From Stieleria neptunia (GTDB taxonomy: Bacteria; Planctomycetota; Planctomycetia; Pirellulales; Pirellulaceae), in the NCBI RefSeq assembly GCF_007754155.1, contig NZ_CP037423.1, positions 3,286,001-3,350,000 on the forward strand: 64,000 nucleotides of DNA, read 5' to 3'. Made by a program: the position numbers and the translations under genes. The notes beneath the pieces are model-generated. The model was not told the origin of the DNA. It worked only from the letters and a program-made list of their open reading frames with translations, and did no database searches. Each line of letters opens with the position of its first letter. Position 1 is the first letter of the stretch. Below, piece by piece: positions 1 to 9,214 of this stretch.

Positions 1-2
1 CG

Positions 3-485
3 TATCTGGAAATGGATTATGAACGATACCAGACCACGATGCATCTGAATGTCGCGGCGGGGTACTTTTTGACCCAGGCGATCGCGCGGCGTTGGGTGGA
101 TGCCGGGGTCGATGGGCGAGTCGTGTTCACCGGTTCGATCAACGGGTTGCTCTCCGAGCCCGATCACACCGCCTATGACACCAGCAAGGGGGCGGTCGCG
201 GCCATGGTCCGTTCGCTTTGCGTGTCGCTGGCGCCGCTGGGGATTCGGGTCAACGCGATGGCACCCGGTCTGGTGCGGACGCCCTTGACCGATGGCGCGA
301 TCGGGGACGACAAGATGCGTCATTGGATGGAATTGCATACACCCAACGGACGCGTTCCGACCGGCGACGTGTGTGCGGGCACGGTGATTTTTTTGTTGTC
401 GGATGCCGCCGAGCACATTCACGGCCAGACGATTTACGTCGACGGAGGGATGAGTGCCTGGCAGCAACCCGATGCGCCCGAGTGA
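3..485 (+). CDS. SDR family oxidoreductase, C-terminal part (5' end outside window)
   Basis: The reading frame is open to the left edge, so the N-terminal NAD(P)-binding glycine motif lies outside the window. What remains is the C-terminal two thirds of a classical short-chain dehydrogenase: the catalytic Ser in VFTGSINGL, the YxxxK pair in YDTSKGA, the RVNAMAPGLVRTPL substrate/cofactor loop and the typical ending GQTIYVDGGMS. Classical SDRs reduce or oxidise alcohols/ketones with NAD(P)H in the cytoplasm; the substrate cannot be told from this fragment. The next gene is 177 bp downstream on the same strand. Confidence 0.88.
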   Translation, partial: YLEMDYERYQTTMHLNVAAGYFLTQAIARRWVDAGVDGRVVFTGSINGLLSEPDHTAYDTSKGAVAAMVRSLCVSLAPLGIRVNAMAPGLVRTPLTDGAIGDDKMRHWMELHTPNGRVPTGDVCAGTVIFLLSDAAEHIHGQTIYVDGGMSAWQQPDAPE

Positions 486-662
486 GGGACGACGGACATG
501 ACATTGGCGTGAACGGGGCGTGGCCATGCAAAACATGACTTAAACTTCCACCAGTGGGGTCATGCGCCGTCACCGGCTTTCTTGCGACAGCAACGTGCAT
601 GGGTCTCGCCAAGATAGGGATTCGCCCGCCATCACTCCCGCTCCAACAGAATTCTATCCGTC

Positions 663-1904
663 ATGTCGACTTGCCCTACCGCTCCCGGCGCATCGTCTTC
701 CCCCGCCGAAAACGCATTCGTGGGACGTCAACCGATCTTCACGCCTGAAGTGGAGGTTTTCGCCTACGAGTTGCTCTTCCGATCGGGAGAGCAGAACGCC
801 GCGATGATCACCGATGGTGATCGCGCGACGGCCAACGTGCTGCTCAATACGTTCACCGATATCGGTCTGGACACGATCGTCGGCTCGAAAAAGGCATTCA
901 TCAATTTGACGCGTAACTTGCTGACCAGTCACAACTTGTCGTGCATGCCGCCGGACCGCGTCGTGTTGGAAATTCTCGAAGACATCGAGCCGGACCCGGA
1001 GGTCCTGTCGGCGATCGAAAAACTGGTCGAAGAAGGCTATAAGATCGCGTTGGACGATTTCGTCTATCGCCCCGACTTGGAACCCCTGATCGGGACCGCG
1101 GACATCGTCAAGATCGAGTTTCCGCTGATCCCCAAAGAAGACTTGGCTGATCATATCAGCAAGCTACGGGCACTGGGCGTGCGCACCATCTTGGCGGAAA
1201 AGATTGAGACCCAGGAGGATTTCGAGCTGTGCAAGAGCCTCGGTTGCGATCTTTTCCAAGGTTACTTTTTCTGTCGTCCCCAGGTCATCAGCCAACGCAA
1301 GACGCAAGTCAATGTGGCGTCGATTGTGCGGTTGATGTCGGAATTGCAAAACCCCGACATCACGGTCGGCGAAGTCGAAGGGATCATCCAAACCGACGCG
1401 AATCTTTCCTTCAAACTGCTTCGGTTCGTCAATTCGGCCAACGCCGCGACGACGCGCACGATCGATTCGTTGAAGCAAGCCACGACACTGATGGGAATCT
1501 CGCGTTTGCGTTCCCTGGCCTCGATGATGCTGATGACCAGCATTGACGAAGGCAAGCCGCAAGAACTGATCAGGCTTGCCATGATTCGCGGTAAGATGTG
1601 CGAATTGCTGGCGAGCGAATCACGTGCTACGCGACCGGATCGCTTCTACACGCTCGGGTTGCTTTCGGTCATGGACGCGCTGTTGGACAAGCCGATGGAC
1701 GAAGTCATTCCGTTGTTGCCACTGGCCGATGACATGAACGACGCCTTGCTCAATCGGGCCGGCGAACTGGGGCAGGTCTTGCAAAGCGTGATCCACTTCG
1801 AAGCGGGCGAGATCGCGCCGCCGATTTCGTTGTCCGCCGAACACATGGCCTCGGCCTATCAGCAAGCGCTGCGTTGGATCGCCGACTGCAAGATCAACGA
1901 ATAA
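663..1904 (+). CDS. EAL/HDOD-domain signalling protein (YuxH-like)
   Basis: 413 residues. The N-terminal half (about 20-200) resembles an EAL phosphodiesterase domain, but the signature is YELLFRSG rather than EALLR, and the later segments (FINLTRNLL, VLEILEDI, KIALDDF, VKIEF, AEKIET, FQGYFF) follow the EAL fold with partial loss of metal ligands. The C-terminal half (about 205-400) is an HDOD domain (MSELQNPDITVGEVEGIIQTDANLSFKLLR...). This two-domain architecture is typical of YuxH/CdgJ-type proteins, which usually do not hydrolyse c-di-GMP and act as regulators of motility or surface behaviour. Start ATG chosen at 663; no clear Shine-Dalgarno is visible. Stands alone. Enzymatic inactivity is inferred from the degenerate EAL motif. 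Confidence 0.88.
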   Translation: MSTCPTAPGASSSPAENAFVGRQPIFTPEVEVFAYELLFRSGEQNAAMITDGDRATANVLLNTFTDIGLDTIVGSKKAFINLTRNLLTSHNLSCMPPDRVVLEILEDIEPDPEVLSAIEKLVEEGYKIALDDFVYRPDLEPLIGTADIVKIEFPLIPKEDLADHISKLRALGVRTILAEKIETQEDFELCKSLGCDLFQGYFFCRPQVISQRKTQVNVASIVRLMSELQNPDITVGEVEGIIQTDANLSFKLLRFVNSANAATTRTIDSLKQATTLMGISRLRSLASMMLMTSIDEGKPQELIRLAMIRGKMCELLASESRATRPDRFYTLGLLSVMDALLDKPMDEVIPLLPLADDMNDALLNRAGELGQVLQSVIHFEAGEIAPPISLSAEHMASAYQQALRWIADCKINE

Positions 1905-1991
1905 GACGGCGGGGACGGTCCTGGTTGTCGCTGGATTCGACGGCCTGGAATGGGCCGTCCTACATTAGCCTGCAAACCCCTGATGACGTGC

Positions 1992-2132
1992 CTAGCGTTC
2001 GTCCCAGAAATAGGTCCGCTGGTCGGGTTTCGGCCTGTTGCGGTACAAGTACGTGGCGGCGAGTGCCAGAATCGTGACCAGCAGGCCGATTCCGGCGATG
2101 ACCAGGATGATGGAAAACCAGGTGAAATTCAT
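1992..2132 (-). CDS. small single-pass membrane protein (46 aa)
   Basis: The longer frame on this strand begins further upstream, but the ATG at 2132 is preceded by CCGGAGGCCCCC, a good Shine-Dalgarno at normal distance, so I take the 46-residue product. It has one strong transmembrane helix (FSIILVIAGIGLLVTILALAATYLY) followed by a short basic/acidic tail (RNRPKPDQRTYFWDER). No family recognised. It could be a small membrane subunit or regulator; no function is assigned. Confidence 0.6.
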   Translation of the reverse strand: MNFTWFSIILVIAGIGLLVTILALAATYLYRNRPKPDQRTYFWDER

Positions 2133-2264
2133 GGGGGCCTCCGGTTCGAAATCAGCCCGCGACCGCATCGGCGGCGTGGCGTTAGATTCAGGGCCGCAAA
2201 CAAGCTCGTCCAGGGCGGTCAATCCGGAGCGGACGAAATCGCGGCGCTGCGAACGCAATTGATT

Positions 2265-2392
2265 GCTAGCGGCAGGGCGCAAGCCCTCCGGTCTTTCACG
2301 GTGTTTTTGAAGCGCGACCGGACGGCTCGCGCCGTTCCGCTAACAACGGGCACCGGACGGCTCGCGAGCGCTCGCAATGGGCACCGGACGGC
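2265..2392. repeat. dispersed GC-rich repeat (R2b), unoccupied version of the IS insertion site
   Basis: The stretch contains GCGGCAGGGCGCAAGCCCTCC, then CGGTCTTTCACGGTGTTTTTG and CGGACGGCTCGCGCCGTTCCG, followed by further short CACCGGACGGCT units up to about 2395. Its reverse complement matches the two flanks of the insertion sequence at 15468-15527 and 17107-17131 with few mismatches, so it shows what that locus looked like before insertion. No gene lies in it. Confidence 0.75.
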
Positions 2393-3094
2393 TTACAAGT
2401 CCAGCTTCTTCTTGAGGTGCTCGCTGGTCAGATGTTTGACGACGTCCAGCGGTTCGCAGGCGTTGTCGTCTCCATAGTCGATGTCGACCGGGCCGATGGC
2501 TTTGGCGGCGCGGAGGGCGGCCTGGTTGAGTTTTTTGTTGCGTTTTCCGATTCCCATCAAAGCGGTGTTCATCGATTCTCGCACCCACATGTCCTCGCCC
2601 TTGATGTGTTTCTTGATGCGGTCGATCAGCGCCAACAAAAACGCGTCATCCATGCCCTTGGGGTTTTTCTTGGAGAGTTCGTAGATCAAACCATAGGCAC
2701 AGCGGCGCCGCACCGGATCGTCGCTCTCCATCCAGTCGCAGGCGAGATCGAACGCGAAGGGAGCCTTGGCGAGCGTCGCGTCACAGGATGCAAACACGTG
2801 GGCCAGGTATCCGCCCTGCAGTTGATCGACTTGTTCTTCCGCCTGGGCGCGGGTGACCTGTTTGGGATCGTCGATCAACAGCCCGATGACTTTGGCGTCA
2901 TAGACGTTTGATTTCCAGAGCGCCAATGCCAGCCGATGGTCGCGTCCGACTTGTTTGGCGAGCTTGCGAAGCTGGGTCAAACCGATCCCAAAACTCTTGA
3001 GCCGACTGTCTTTGACGCCGCACTTGTTCCAATGCTCGACGCCGCGCGGATTGGTGTGTTCTTTCAAGAGCCTGATGACTTCGGTTTTTTTCAT
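2393..3094 (-). CDS. DNA alkylation repair protein (AlkD-like, HEAT repeats)
   Basis: 233 residues from ATG 3094 (MKKTEVIRLLKEHTNPRGVEHWNKCGV). The sequence is helical and HEAT-like, with features of the AlkD/AlkC group: YDAKVIGLLIDDP, LACDWMESDDPVRRRCAYGLIYEL and WVRESMNTALMGIGKRNKKLNQAALRAAKAIGPVDIDYGDDNACEP. AlkD proteins are DNA glycosylases that remove bulky or positively charged alkylated bases. The start lies only 4 bp after the stop of the upstream SGNH gene at 3099, so the two are probably cotranscribed and coupled. A longer frame to 3190 exists but would overlap that gene. Family assignment is good; glycosylase activity is inferred. Confidence 0.8.
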   Translation of the reverse strand: MKKTEVIRLLKEHTNPRGVEHWNKCGVKDSRLKSFGIGLTQLRKLAKQVGRDHRLALALWKSNVYDAKVIGLLIDDPKQVTRAQAEEQVDQLQGGYLAHVFASCDATLAKAPFAFDLACDWMESDDPVRRRCAYGLIYELSKKNPKGMDDAFLLALIDRIKKHIKGEDMWVRESMNTALMGIGKRNKKLNQAALRAAKAIGPVDIDYGDDNACEPLDVVKHLTSEHLKKKLDL

Positions 3095-3098
3095 CGAA

Positions 3099-4463
3099 TC
3101 AATTCTCAAGCTTGCGCATTCGTATCCGCCGGTATTCGACTTGGCCGCGATCGCCCTCCAGTCCGATCGGACCGGACTCGGGGACTGCAAACGCCTCTTC
3201 GATCACTTCGCCGTTACAGGTGCAATGCGCCGAGGTCCCCCTGACCGTGATGACCAATTCATTCCAATCGCCCTGGCGATAGTTTTCCAGCGATTTGTAG
3301 GGTCCGGCGAGAGCGTAGTCGCGGCACTGCAACTGCTTGCCACGCACGAAGACGCCGCTGTCGGCCATCGGGGTGGCGCGAAATTCAAGGATCAGCTGAA
3401 AGTCGTCGTCAAATTCCTTGGTCGTCCACAACTGTTGAATCTTTCGGCCTTCGGGAGGCGTGGTGACGACCAAGCGTCCGGCGATCGCGCGGTACCGGTC
3501 GTCCGGCGTGGATGGCATTCCATCAAAGGCGATGTCTTGTTCGACGAGCGGCCAAACCACGGCGCCGTTGGTTTTGGGGATCCAGCGGTCGCGTGATTTC
3601 CGCATCTGGTCGGTCGATCTGCGGTAACCCCATCCGCTCAGATCAGTGCCGCCGAACAGCGCGATCGCATCGGGTTCGATTTTGAAGGCATCGGGTTCGG
3701 TTTCGTGCAGGCCCAAGGTCGCAAAAATCGGCCGCAATGCGGCCTCCCATTTTGCGTACCCGAGCGCATTGGGGTGCAACAGATCGGGGAACTCCACCTT
3801 CTTTGCGTCGCCGTTTTCGTCGGCGAACAAGGTCCACGTGTCGATCACCGTGATTTGTCGATCGCCGCGTGCCAGGGCGCGGTACAGCTGATTGATCTCC
3901 TTGATCTTGTCGGCGGGGCGAGCTTTGGAAGCACTGCTGGGAAAGACCTCGCACAACACGATGGGCATCTGCGGGTTGTGCGCTTTCAGCTTGCCTAAAA
4001 TCAGTTTGACGTTGCCGGCGATTTGCTCCGGTGACGCTTGTTCTTCCAGGTCATTGGTCCCCATCAGCATCACGACCGCGGCCGGATTCAAGCTGGTGAC
4101 GTCTTCCTCCAGGCGATACAGCATCCCGCGGGTCGTGTCACCACTGATCCCTCGATTCGCTTTGGTGACGCCCTGGAGCGCACCCGAAAAATCGTCGCGC
4201 CAGCCCTGGGTGATCGAGTCTCCCAGGAAGACGACGGCGTCTTCACTGGCCGCCCGATTGGATGCAAACGTGGTTCGACGACGGTTCCAAACATTCTTGA
4301 ACCAGTCAGAGCGGCGCATCGGCCCGGTGCCGGGCAAGGCGTCGTCGGGCGGAATGGCAAACCGCAGCTCCGTCGCTTGTTGACTGTCTTGTCCGAAGCT
4401 GGGAACACAGACACCGACGGCGGTGGGGACCAAGACCAAGTAAAGCAACAGTTGTCGAATCAT
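3099..4463 (-). CDS. secreted SGNH/GDSL hydrolase fused to a DUF1080 domain
   Basis: 454 residues. An N-terminal signal peptide (about 1-24, ending ...VCVPSFGQ) is followed by an SGNH hydrolase domain with block I GDSITQG (81-87), block III GTND (135-138) and the catalytic Asp/His pair in DLLHPN (227, 230). From about 265 to the end there is a DUF1080 / 3-keto-disaccharide hydrolase-like beta-sandwich (ALFGGTDLSGW, DFQLILEFRATPMADSGVFVRG, WNELVITVRG, GPIGLEGDRGQVEYRRIRMR). In planctomycetes both domains occur in exported carbohydrate-degrading proteins, so an esterase on polysaccharide is likely. Transcribed with the AlkD-like gene 4 bp downstream. Confidence 0.88.
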   Translation of the reverse strand: MIRQLLLYLVLVPTAVGVCVPSFGQDSQQATELRFAIPPDDALPGTGPMRRSDWFKNVWNRRRTTFASNRAASEDAVVFLGDSITQGWRDDFSGALQGVTKANRGISGDTTRGMLYRLEEDVTSLNPAAVVMLMGTNDLEEQASPEQIAGNVKLILGKLKAHNPQMPIVLCEVFPSSASKARPADKIKEINQLYRALARGDRQITVIDTWTLFADENGDAKKVEFPDLLHPNALGYAKWEAALRPIFATLGLHETEPDAFKIEPDAIALFGGTDLSGWGYRRSTDQMRKSRDRWIPKTNGAVVWPLVEQDIAFDGMPSTPDDRYRAIAGRLVVTTPPEGRKIQQLWTTKEFDDDFQLILEFRATPMADSGVFVRGKQLQCRDYALAGPYKSLENYRQGDWNELVITVRGTSAHCTCNGEVIEEAFAVPESGPIGLEGDRGQVEYRRIRMRKLEN

Positions 4464-4504
4464 GAGATGTCGTCGGTAGGAATCGAACAGAAAATAATTA
4501 CCGG

Positions 4505-4580
4505 AACTTGCCAGTGGGATGGGCTTCCAGGCTCGTCATTGCAGCGTCGACGGGCTGGATGCCTGTGCGATTTGTTTTGC
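4505..4580. repeat. degenerate copy of dispersed hairpin repeat R1
   Basis: AGTGGGATGGGCTTCCAGGC...TCATTGCAGCGTCGAC...GGCTGGATGCCTGT is a diverged form of the hairpin repeat seen intact near 29.3 kb and 37.4 kb (arm GGCTGGAAGCCTATCCCAC). It sits between the divergent-looking ends of the SGNH gene and the SDR gene. A further degenerate copy lies at about 7911-7962. Confidence 0.6.
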
Positions 4581-4629
4581 CTGCGTTGGCAAATGGGGCG
4601 TGACCGCACCGCAGTATAACGCAAGCCCG

Positions 4630-5364
4630 CTACACCCATTCCTGTTTGGTCGGCTTGATCACGACCTCCGGCACGTTGGCCCGGGGGGGGAGCGCGCAGA
4701 TGGTCGCCACGACCGACGCGATATCTTCCGGCTGCAGAATCGAGTCTTTGTGTTCTTGTGAAACCGGGTTGGGGCGATTGTCCAAGATCGGTGTGTTGAC
4801 TTCGCCCGGGTAAACGTTGGTGATCCGTACGCCTTCGTCACGGACTTCATTACTGATCGCGGTCCCCAGCGCGGTCATCGCGAACTTGCTGGCACAATAA
4901 ACGACTCCACCGAGTGAAATGGCTCGCTTGCCGGCGACCGACGAGATGTTGATCACCAACCCGTCGCGCCGCTCGCGCATCGCCGGCAGGACGGCGTGGA
5001 TGCAGCGGTAGGCACCGGTGGCGTTGATTTGCATCACCCGGTCCCAGTCTTCGGGGACCATCTCGGCCATCGTCCGTTTCAAAATGTTGATGCCCGCACT
5101 GTTGACCAGGATATCGGGATCGCCGAAATGCGATTTCACGTCCGCAAAGAATGCGTCGACACTGGCCGCATCGGCGACGTCCAGGGTGTGGCAGTGGATC
5201 GGGGTTTCAGAGCTGACCGAGTCCGCGATGGCCTGAAGTTTTTCGAGCCGTCGGCCGCCGATCGCGACGCGACAACCGGCTTCGGCGAGGATCGTGGCGA
5301 TTCCGGCGCCGATTCCGGTGCCTCCACCGGTGATGGCAACGATCTTTCCTTTCAAACTGCTCAC
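4630..5364 (-). CDS. SDR family NAD(P)-dependent oxidoreductase
   Basis: 244 residues with a GTG start. Classical short-chain dehydrogenase: cofactor motif TGGGTGIG (12-19), NSAG (88-91), catalytic Ser142 in NISSVAG, Tyr156 and Lys160 in YCASK, and the loop VYPGEVNTPI. It resembles the YdfG/serine-3-dehydrogenase-like group (EDIASVVATICALPPRANVPEVVIKPTKQEWV ending), which use NADP. Cytoplasmic. Single gene with its own flanks; substrate unknown. The length is usual for the family. Confidence 0.9.
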   Translation of the reverse strand: MSSLKGKIVAITGGGTGIGAGIATILAEAGCRVAIGGRRLEKLQAIADSVSSETPIHCHTLDVADAASVDAFFADVKSHFGDPDILVNSAGINILKRTMAEMVPEDWDRVMQINATGAYRCIHAVLPAMRERRDGLVINISSVAGKRAISLGGVVYCASKFAMTALGTAISNEVRDEGVRITNVYPGEVNTPILDNRPNPVSQEHKDSILQPEDIASVVATICALPPRANVPEVVIKPTKQEWV

Positions 5365-5494
5365 GGATCAAACCCTAGAATAAATGCGAAGGAGGAAGAA
5401 TGATTCGAGCGTCAAAACGGCTCGGTCGGGGCACGATGGTAACAGAAAGTAACAGTCCGGCAGACTGGTGAGTACATTTGCCGCGTTCGGGCGT

Positions 5495-6502
5495 CTAACG
5501 ACTAGTTTCCGTGCTTCCGTTGTCGAGCGTTTTTGCCCCAATCGCTCCGGCGGAGGCGCGGAAACTTTCTTTGCGGCCGATCGTGGTGGCCAGGATTCCC
5601 AGCGTCGCAGCATAGAGCAGGTTGGCCGAAAGCAGCCCGACGACGCCACACCAGGCCACGACCATTGCGATGCCGAGCTTGCGTGTGGCGGGTTTCCACG
5701 CCAAAAAGATACCCACCGGCAAAACGCACACGATCAGGGCGGTCAAAAGCTCGTAGACCAGCGGCGTTTCATAAAACGTTCCGGTGACCGTGAACAAGCG
5801 GTCTTCCGCGGGCGCCACCAGGGCATAGGCGCCGGTGCCGTTCCACCAGACCGGGCTGGCAAACAATGTCGCCGTCGTGATCAGGGCGATCGATGTCGCC
5901 TGGACGGACAGCAACCGTTCGGCCAGCGTCGTTCTCCAACTGAGCGGTTGGGGAGTTTCCTGGTCGGACCGGAGACGGCCGACGGGGGCGATCGCAACCG
6001 CCGCCAGCGAGAGGCTCAGTAGCGGCTCGAGCGTACCGGCCAGCAGGACAATCCGGTTGGCCCAGCCGACGAACCAAACCCAAAGCAACACGCTCGGCCA
6101 GCTGCTCTCGCCGAGGGCGCCGAGCTTTGCCGGAAGCTTCCAAGGGGCCAGTCGATCACCGACGGCAACAAACACTGCCAATCCGATGCCGACTAGCAGA
6201 TACAGGCGATAAACGGGCGCGGATTCGCCGAGCGCGGATTCACCGGCCAACGCATCCCAAATGAACAGCGGTGAAATCATCCAGCGCGCGTCGCTGGTCA
6301 ATTCTGCGGTGCGAAAGAACGTCGCCAAATTCGAACTGGACGCCGGGGCGCCGCGGGCAAACCAGGTTTCGACGTCGCCCAGTGCCGAGGCAAAGTAGAT
6401 CGCCGCGACGAGGCAAAGTCCGCCGCGGACATGGCGGAGCGAGGCGACCGGTGACGGCGAGAACCAAAACTCCGTCCAGCGTGTGTAGCAATCCCTGATC
6501 AT
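5495..6502 (-). CDS. polytopic membrane protein (HTTM-like)
   Basis: 335 residues with about seven hydrophobic helices (e.g. GGLCLVAAIYFASAL, LLVGIGLAVFVAVG, VLLWVWFVGWANRIVLLAG, IALITTATLFASPVWW, LLTALIVCVLPVGIFLAW, IAMVVAWCGVVGLLSANLLYAATLGIL). The FSPSPVASLRHVRG start and the helix layout, with a WNGTGAYAL loop, recall HTTM / vitamin-K-carboxylase-like membrane proteins, but the match is weak. The start codon overlaps the stop of the upstream gene by 4 bp (TCAT at 6499-6502), so the two are translationally coupled and probably work together at the membrane. Confidence 0.7.
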   Translation of the reverse strand: MIRDCYTRWTEFWFSPSPVASLRHVRGGLCLVAAIYFASALGDVETWFARGAPASSSNLATFFRTAELTSDARWMISPLFIWDALAGESALGESAPVYRLYLLVGIGLAVFVAVGDRLAPWKLPAKLGALGESSWPSVLLWVWFVGWANRIVLLAGTLEPLLSLSLAAVAIAPVGRLRSDQETPQPLSWRTTLAERLLSVQATSIALITTATLFASPVWWNGTGAYALVAPAEDRLFTVTGTFYETPLVYELLTALIVCVLPVGIFLAWKPATRKLGIAMVVAWCGVVGLLSANLLYAATLGILATTIGRKESFRASAGAIGAKTLDNGSTETSR

Positions 6503-7344
6503 GGCTCGACCGCCTCCCCGCCGGACGTTTCCGTCGCGGCATCGGCGTCCTGCTGCCGGGAGTACGTCGACAATCGTTTCGCTCCGATGGAAACCAATCG
6601 GACCTCGTCGGCGTTGCGAACGACGCGCGCCAGGTAGACCGGCGGCGCGGCATCATCGGCGGCCGTCGTCAGTTGCGTCGGCAACCGCACAATCCGAACC
6701 GCATCGATCGACGGATCGGCGGCAACCAGGGGCATCAGCAAAGCCGCCGCCAGACTCGGCCGATCGGACTGGGCCAGCGTCGCCACCAGCCCCATCCAGC
6801 GGCCGTAGCGATCCGACTGAGCCAGCCCGGCGATGCCGCTCGGCTGGATCGTCGTCCACTCGGTTTGTCTGTCGATGATCAGTGTGCCCCCGCCGGTGGC
6901 TGAGCCCCCGCCGGTGGCTGAGCCCCCGCCGGTGGCTGAGTCCCCGCCGGCGGCCGATGCAAATTGCAAACGGTGGGGCTGCTCGTCAGGCGTCGCGTGC
7001 GCCAGATAAAACCGGCGACCGTCGGCGGCAAAATGTGTCGAGCGGAGGTAGGGCGAGAACAGTTCCAGCAGGCTGGAGTGGGTGGTCGAGGGTTCGATGA
7101 TCGCGGTGTAGGAGACAAACAACGCGAACAGGTGCACGCCGATCGCCGCACTGATCAAACCGATCCAGGTGGAGCCGGGACGTCCCAGGGAATCGACATC
7201 GGCGGCCATCTGGGTTGCCGTCTGGGCCGGCCCGTCGTCCGGCGGCGGGGCCGCGTTGGCGGACGCCGGGGGCACGATGCCGCCGTCAGGGGTGTCCGCG
7301 GTCGAACCGCGTGGCGTCTTGGTTGGGGGCTTGCGGCGGGCCAT
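6499..7344 (-). CDS. hypothetical membrane-associated protein with GGGSAT repeats
   Basis: 281 residues from ATG 7344 (MARRKPPTKTPRG); a longer frame reaches 7593 but its N-terminal part looks non-coding. A low-complexity Pro/Ala-rich N-terminus is followed by one transmembrane helix (WIGLISAAIGVHLFALFVSYTAII) and an outer domain. Three copies of an 18-bp tandem repeat at about 6888-6950 encode GGGSAT units. The downstream HTTM-like gene overlaps its stop codon, so it is the first gene of a two-gene operon. No family recognised. The start is uncertain, as no good ribosome site is seen. Confidence 0.6.
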   Translation of the reverse strand: MARRKPPTKTPRGSTADTPDGGIVPPASANAAPPPDDGPAQTATQMAADVDSLGRPGSTWIGLISAAIGVHLFALFVSYTAIIEPSTTHSSLLELFSPYLRSTHFAADGRRFYLAHATPDEQPHRLQFASAAGGDSATGGGSATGGGSATGGGTLIIDRQTEWTTIQPSGIAGLAQSDRYGRWMGLVATLAQSDRPSLAAALLMPLVAADPSIDAVRIVRLPTQLTTAADDAAPPVYLARVVRNADEVRLVSIGAKRLSTYSRQQDADAATETSGGEAVEP

Positions 7345-7718
7345 TCGGATCTGCGAGCAAAAGAAACAGGAGTTCGAAGCGGTAAACCGATAGGGTAACT
7401 GCTGTCGAAGCATCCGAAAATGGATTGTGCGATCGCGGTTCGATTGCCGCGAGCGGGCCGGCGTCCTCGCGTGGATTCCGGAACATCGCCTCGATCGACA
7501 ACCCGCCAGGGTCGTCAAAATGCGGTCCGGCGAGTCAGTCGGGCTCGGTTTTGGCGTGAAACTGAGCCGATTGATCCGTTTTTTTCCCGGCAAACGATGC
7601 GGCGCCGCAAGAGAAAAAAATCAGACCGTTGACCGAACTTTCTGCGGCGGATAAAGTCTTGATCTTGCTGGCGGATTCAGCGTCAAAACGATTGTTGGAT
7701 TTGCCGCAACACCATCAC
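7345..7718. other. intergenic region, no gene seen
   Basis: This 374-bp stretch separates the leftward membrane-protein operon from the rightward tRNA-His gene. It should carry the promoter of both, but no convincing -35/-10 boxes, repeats or conserved reading frames were seen. Short frames present here overlap each other and lack ribosome sites. Confidence 0.5.
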
Positions 7719-7793
<75 letters not shown>

Positions 7794-7998
7794 CTGTCTT
7801 TTTGCGCCGAAACGCCACCCGACGCGGCCTCCCGGCCGAGAGGGCGTTGAAGGTTTCGGCACCGCTCGCGTCACTTCGCAACAAGCGGATTAAACGTGTC
7901 GGATCTCTTGAAGCGAGATAGGTTTCCAGGCGTGCCATTGCAGCGTCGACGCATTCGGTGATGCACCGGCTCGAACGAACGGCTCGACGTCGCGTTTC

Positions 7999-8706
7999 TC
8001 AATCCCGCAAGAACGACCGCGCGGCGCTGGCAGAGACAAGCATCCAATCCCCGAGCATCATCGATGGCAGCAGCGGTCGCATCAGCACGCAGTGATAGGC
8101 TTCGAAGTCGCTACCGTCCGGGGGCGTGACAATGATCACGGCATGGTGCGCCCGATCGCGGATCGAAATGCTGATGCTGTGCGAATAGTCGAGGAACGCC
8201 CCGATCGCGTTCATCCCCGCTCCACGCCGCATTCCCGCGGCCGGCACGTGTCCTTCCGCGTCCGGGCCGGGCGGTGACGAAGTGGTGCTGCGTCGAGCGG
8301 CCCCATAGCCTTCGGCGATCGCTCGACCGAGTGAGGTTTGTTCGATCAGGAACGTATGGAAATCGGGCGCTTCGAACAAGTCGCTGACAAAGTCGATCAT
8401 ACCCTCCAAGGGGCTCGGCATGCGTGTGTGCTCCGGACGAATTCTCCGCCGTCCGGCGTCGGGAGACGCATTGTGAAGGTACCCGCGATTGTCAGCCGGA
8501 ATTCGGCGGAACGCGTGAATCAAATCGGCATGATTGTCGAAGGGCAACACGGTGCCGTTCTGAATCGGTTGATACGCCGGCAGACTGGCTGGCCCGGCGG
8601 CCGAATCGCCCTCTTCACCGGACTGTTCGATCTGGCGGGCGTGTTCGAGCAAACGGTGACGGGCCAAGGCGCTGTCTGCCAGAGCGGTTCTAGGAGGATC
8701 AGGCAT
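7999..8706 (-). CDS. hypothetical protein (235 aa)
   Basis: The ATG at 8706 is preceded by GAGGAGCCCTACG, a strong Shine-Dalgarno, which supports translation. The N-terminal half is polar and likely disordered. The region from about 100 on has an ordered look (MIDFVSDLFEAPDFHTFLIEQTSLGRAIAEGYG, then MNAIGAFLDYSHSISISIRDRAHHAVIIVTPPDGSDFEAYHCVLMRPLLPSMML). No signal peptide or membrane helix is clear and no family is recognised. It stands alone between tRNA-His and the histidine kinase. No function assigned. Confidence 0.6.
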   Translation of the reverse strand: MPDPPRTALADSALARHRLLEHARQIEQSGEEGDSAAGPASLPAYQPIQNGTVLPFDNHADLIHAFRRIPADNRGYLHNASPDAGRRRIRPEHTRMPSPLEGMIDFVSDLFEAPDFHTFLIEQTSLGRAIAEGYGAARRSTTSSPPGPDAEGHVPAAGMRRGAGMNAIGAFLDYSHSISISIRDRAHHAVIIVTPPDGSDFEAYHCVLMRPLLPSMMLGDWMLVSASAARSFLRD

Positions 8707-9214
8707 CGTAGGGCTCCTCTTCTAGCGCGGCGTCAACTGAACCGGCTGAGGTTGGCATCAACGACGAGCCACCTTCGATCATCCGGCACACCGCTGCGAT
8801 CGATCGCACGGGGCTTCATCCCGCAGCGCTTGGACGACTACCGGTCGCCACCACCAAAGGGCAAACCATGCGCCAGCGGCAAGGCAACGTCATGCCGGCG
8901 GCGGCGGACTGACACGGTGAATCGCGATTGCGTCGGCGATCGACCCGGCAGAAATCTTTTGCGCCCCATCGGTCTGGAGATCGACCGGGCCGCGACGTCG
9001 CTGAGAAACGTTCGCATTGTCACACACCCAGCGCCGGATTCGCGCGCCGAAGGCATCGTTGAGTGTGCCGTGCCGTCGACTTTGGCAAGCAAGGAGAGGT
9101 CGCAACGGTGCGCGCTGGCTGTCGATTTGATCGAAGTTTCGAAATCAACGCGATGATGCCAGGTGCGACGCGTAGGCGGGGGGCGTCGCACGAGCCCTTG
9201 CCATCGCGATGCGG
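8707..9214. other. intergenic region of about 500 bp without a recognisable gene
   Basis: The frames here (for example one on the minus strand at 8838-9191) are Arg/Ser/Pro-rich in the way of out-of-frame GC-rich DNA, with no domain and no ribosome site. No repeat of the families found elsewhere is evident. It contains the promoter region for the unknown gene at 7999-8706 and the 3' region of the histidine kinase. Confidence 0.5.

Noticed and set aside
8838..9191. Possible small gene between the unknown gene and the histidine kinase
   Set aside because: Arg/Pro/Ser-rich without a ribosome site or homologous motif; likely non-coding.
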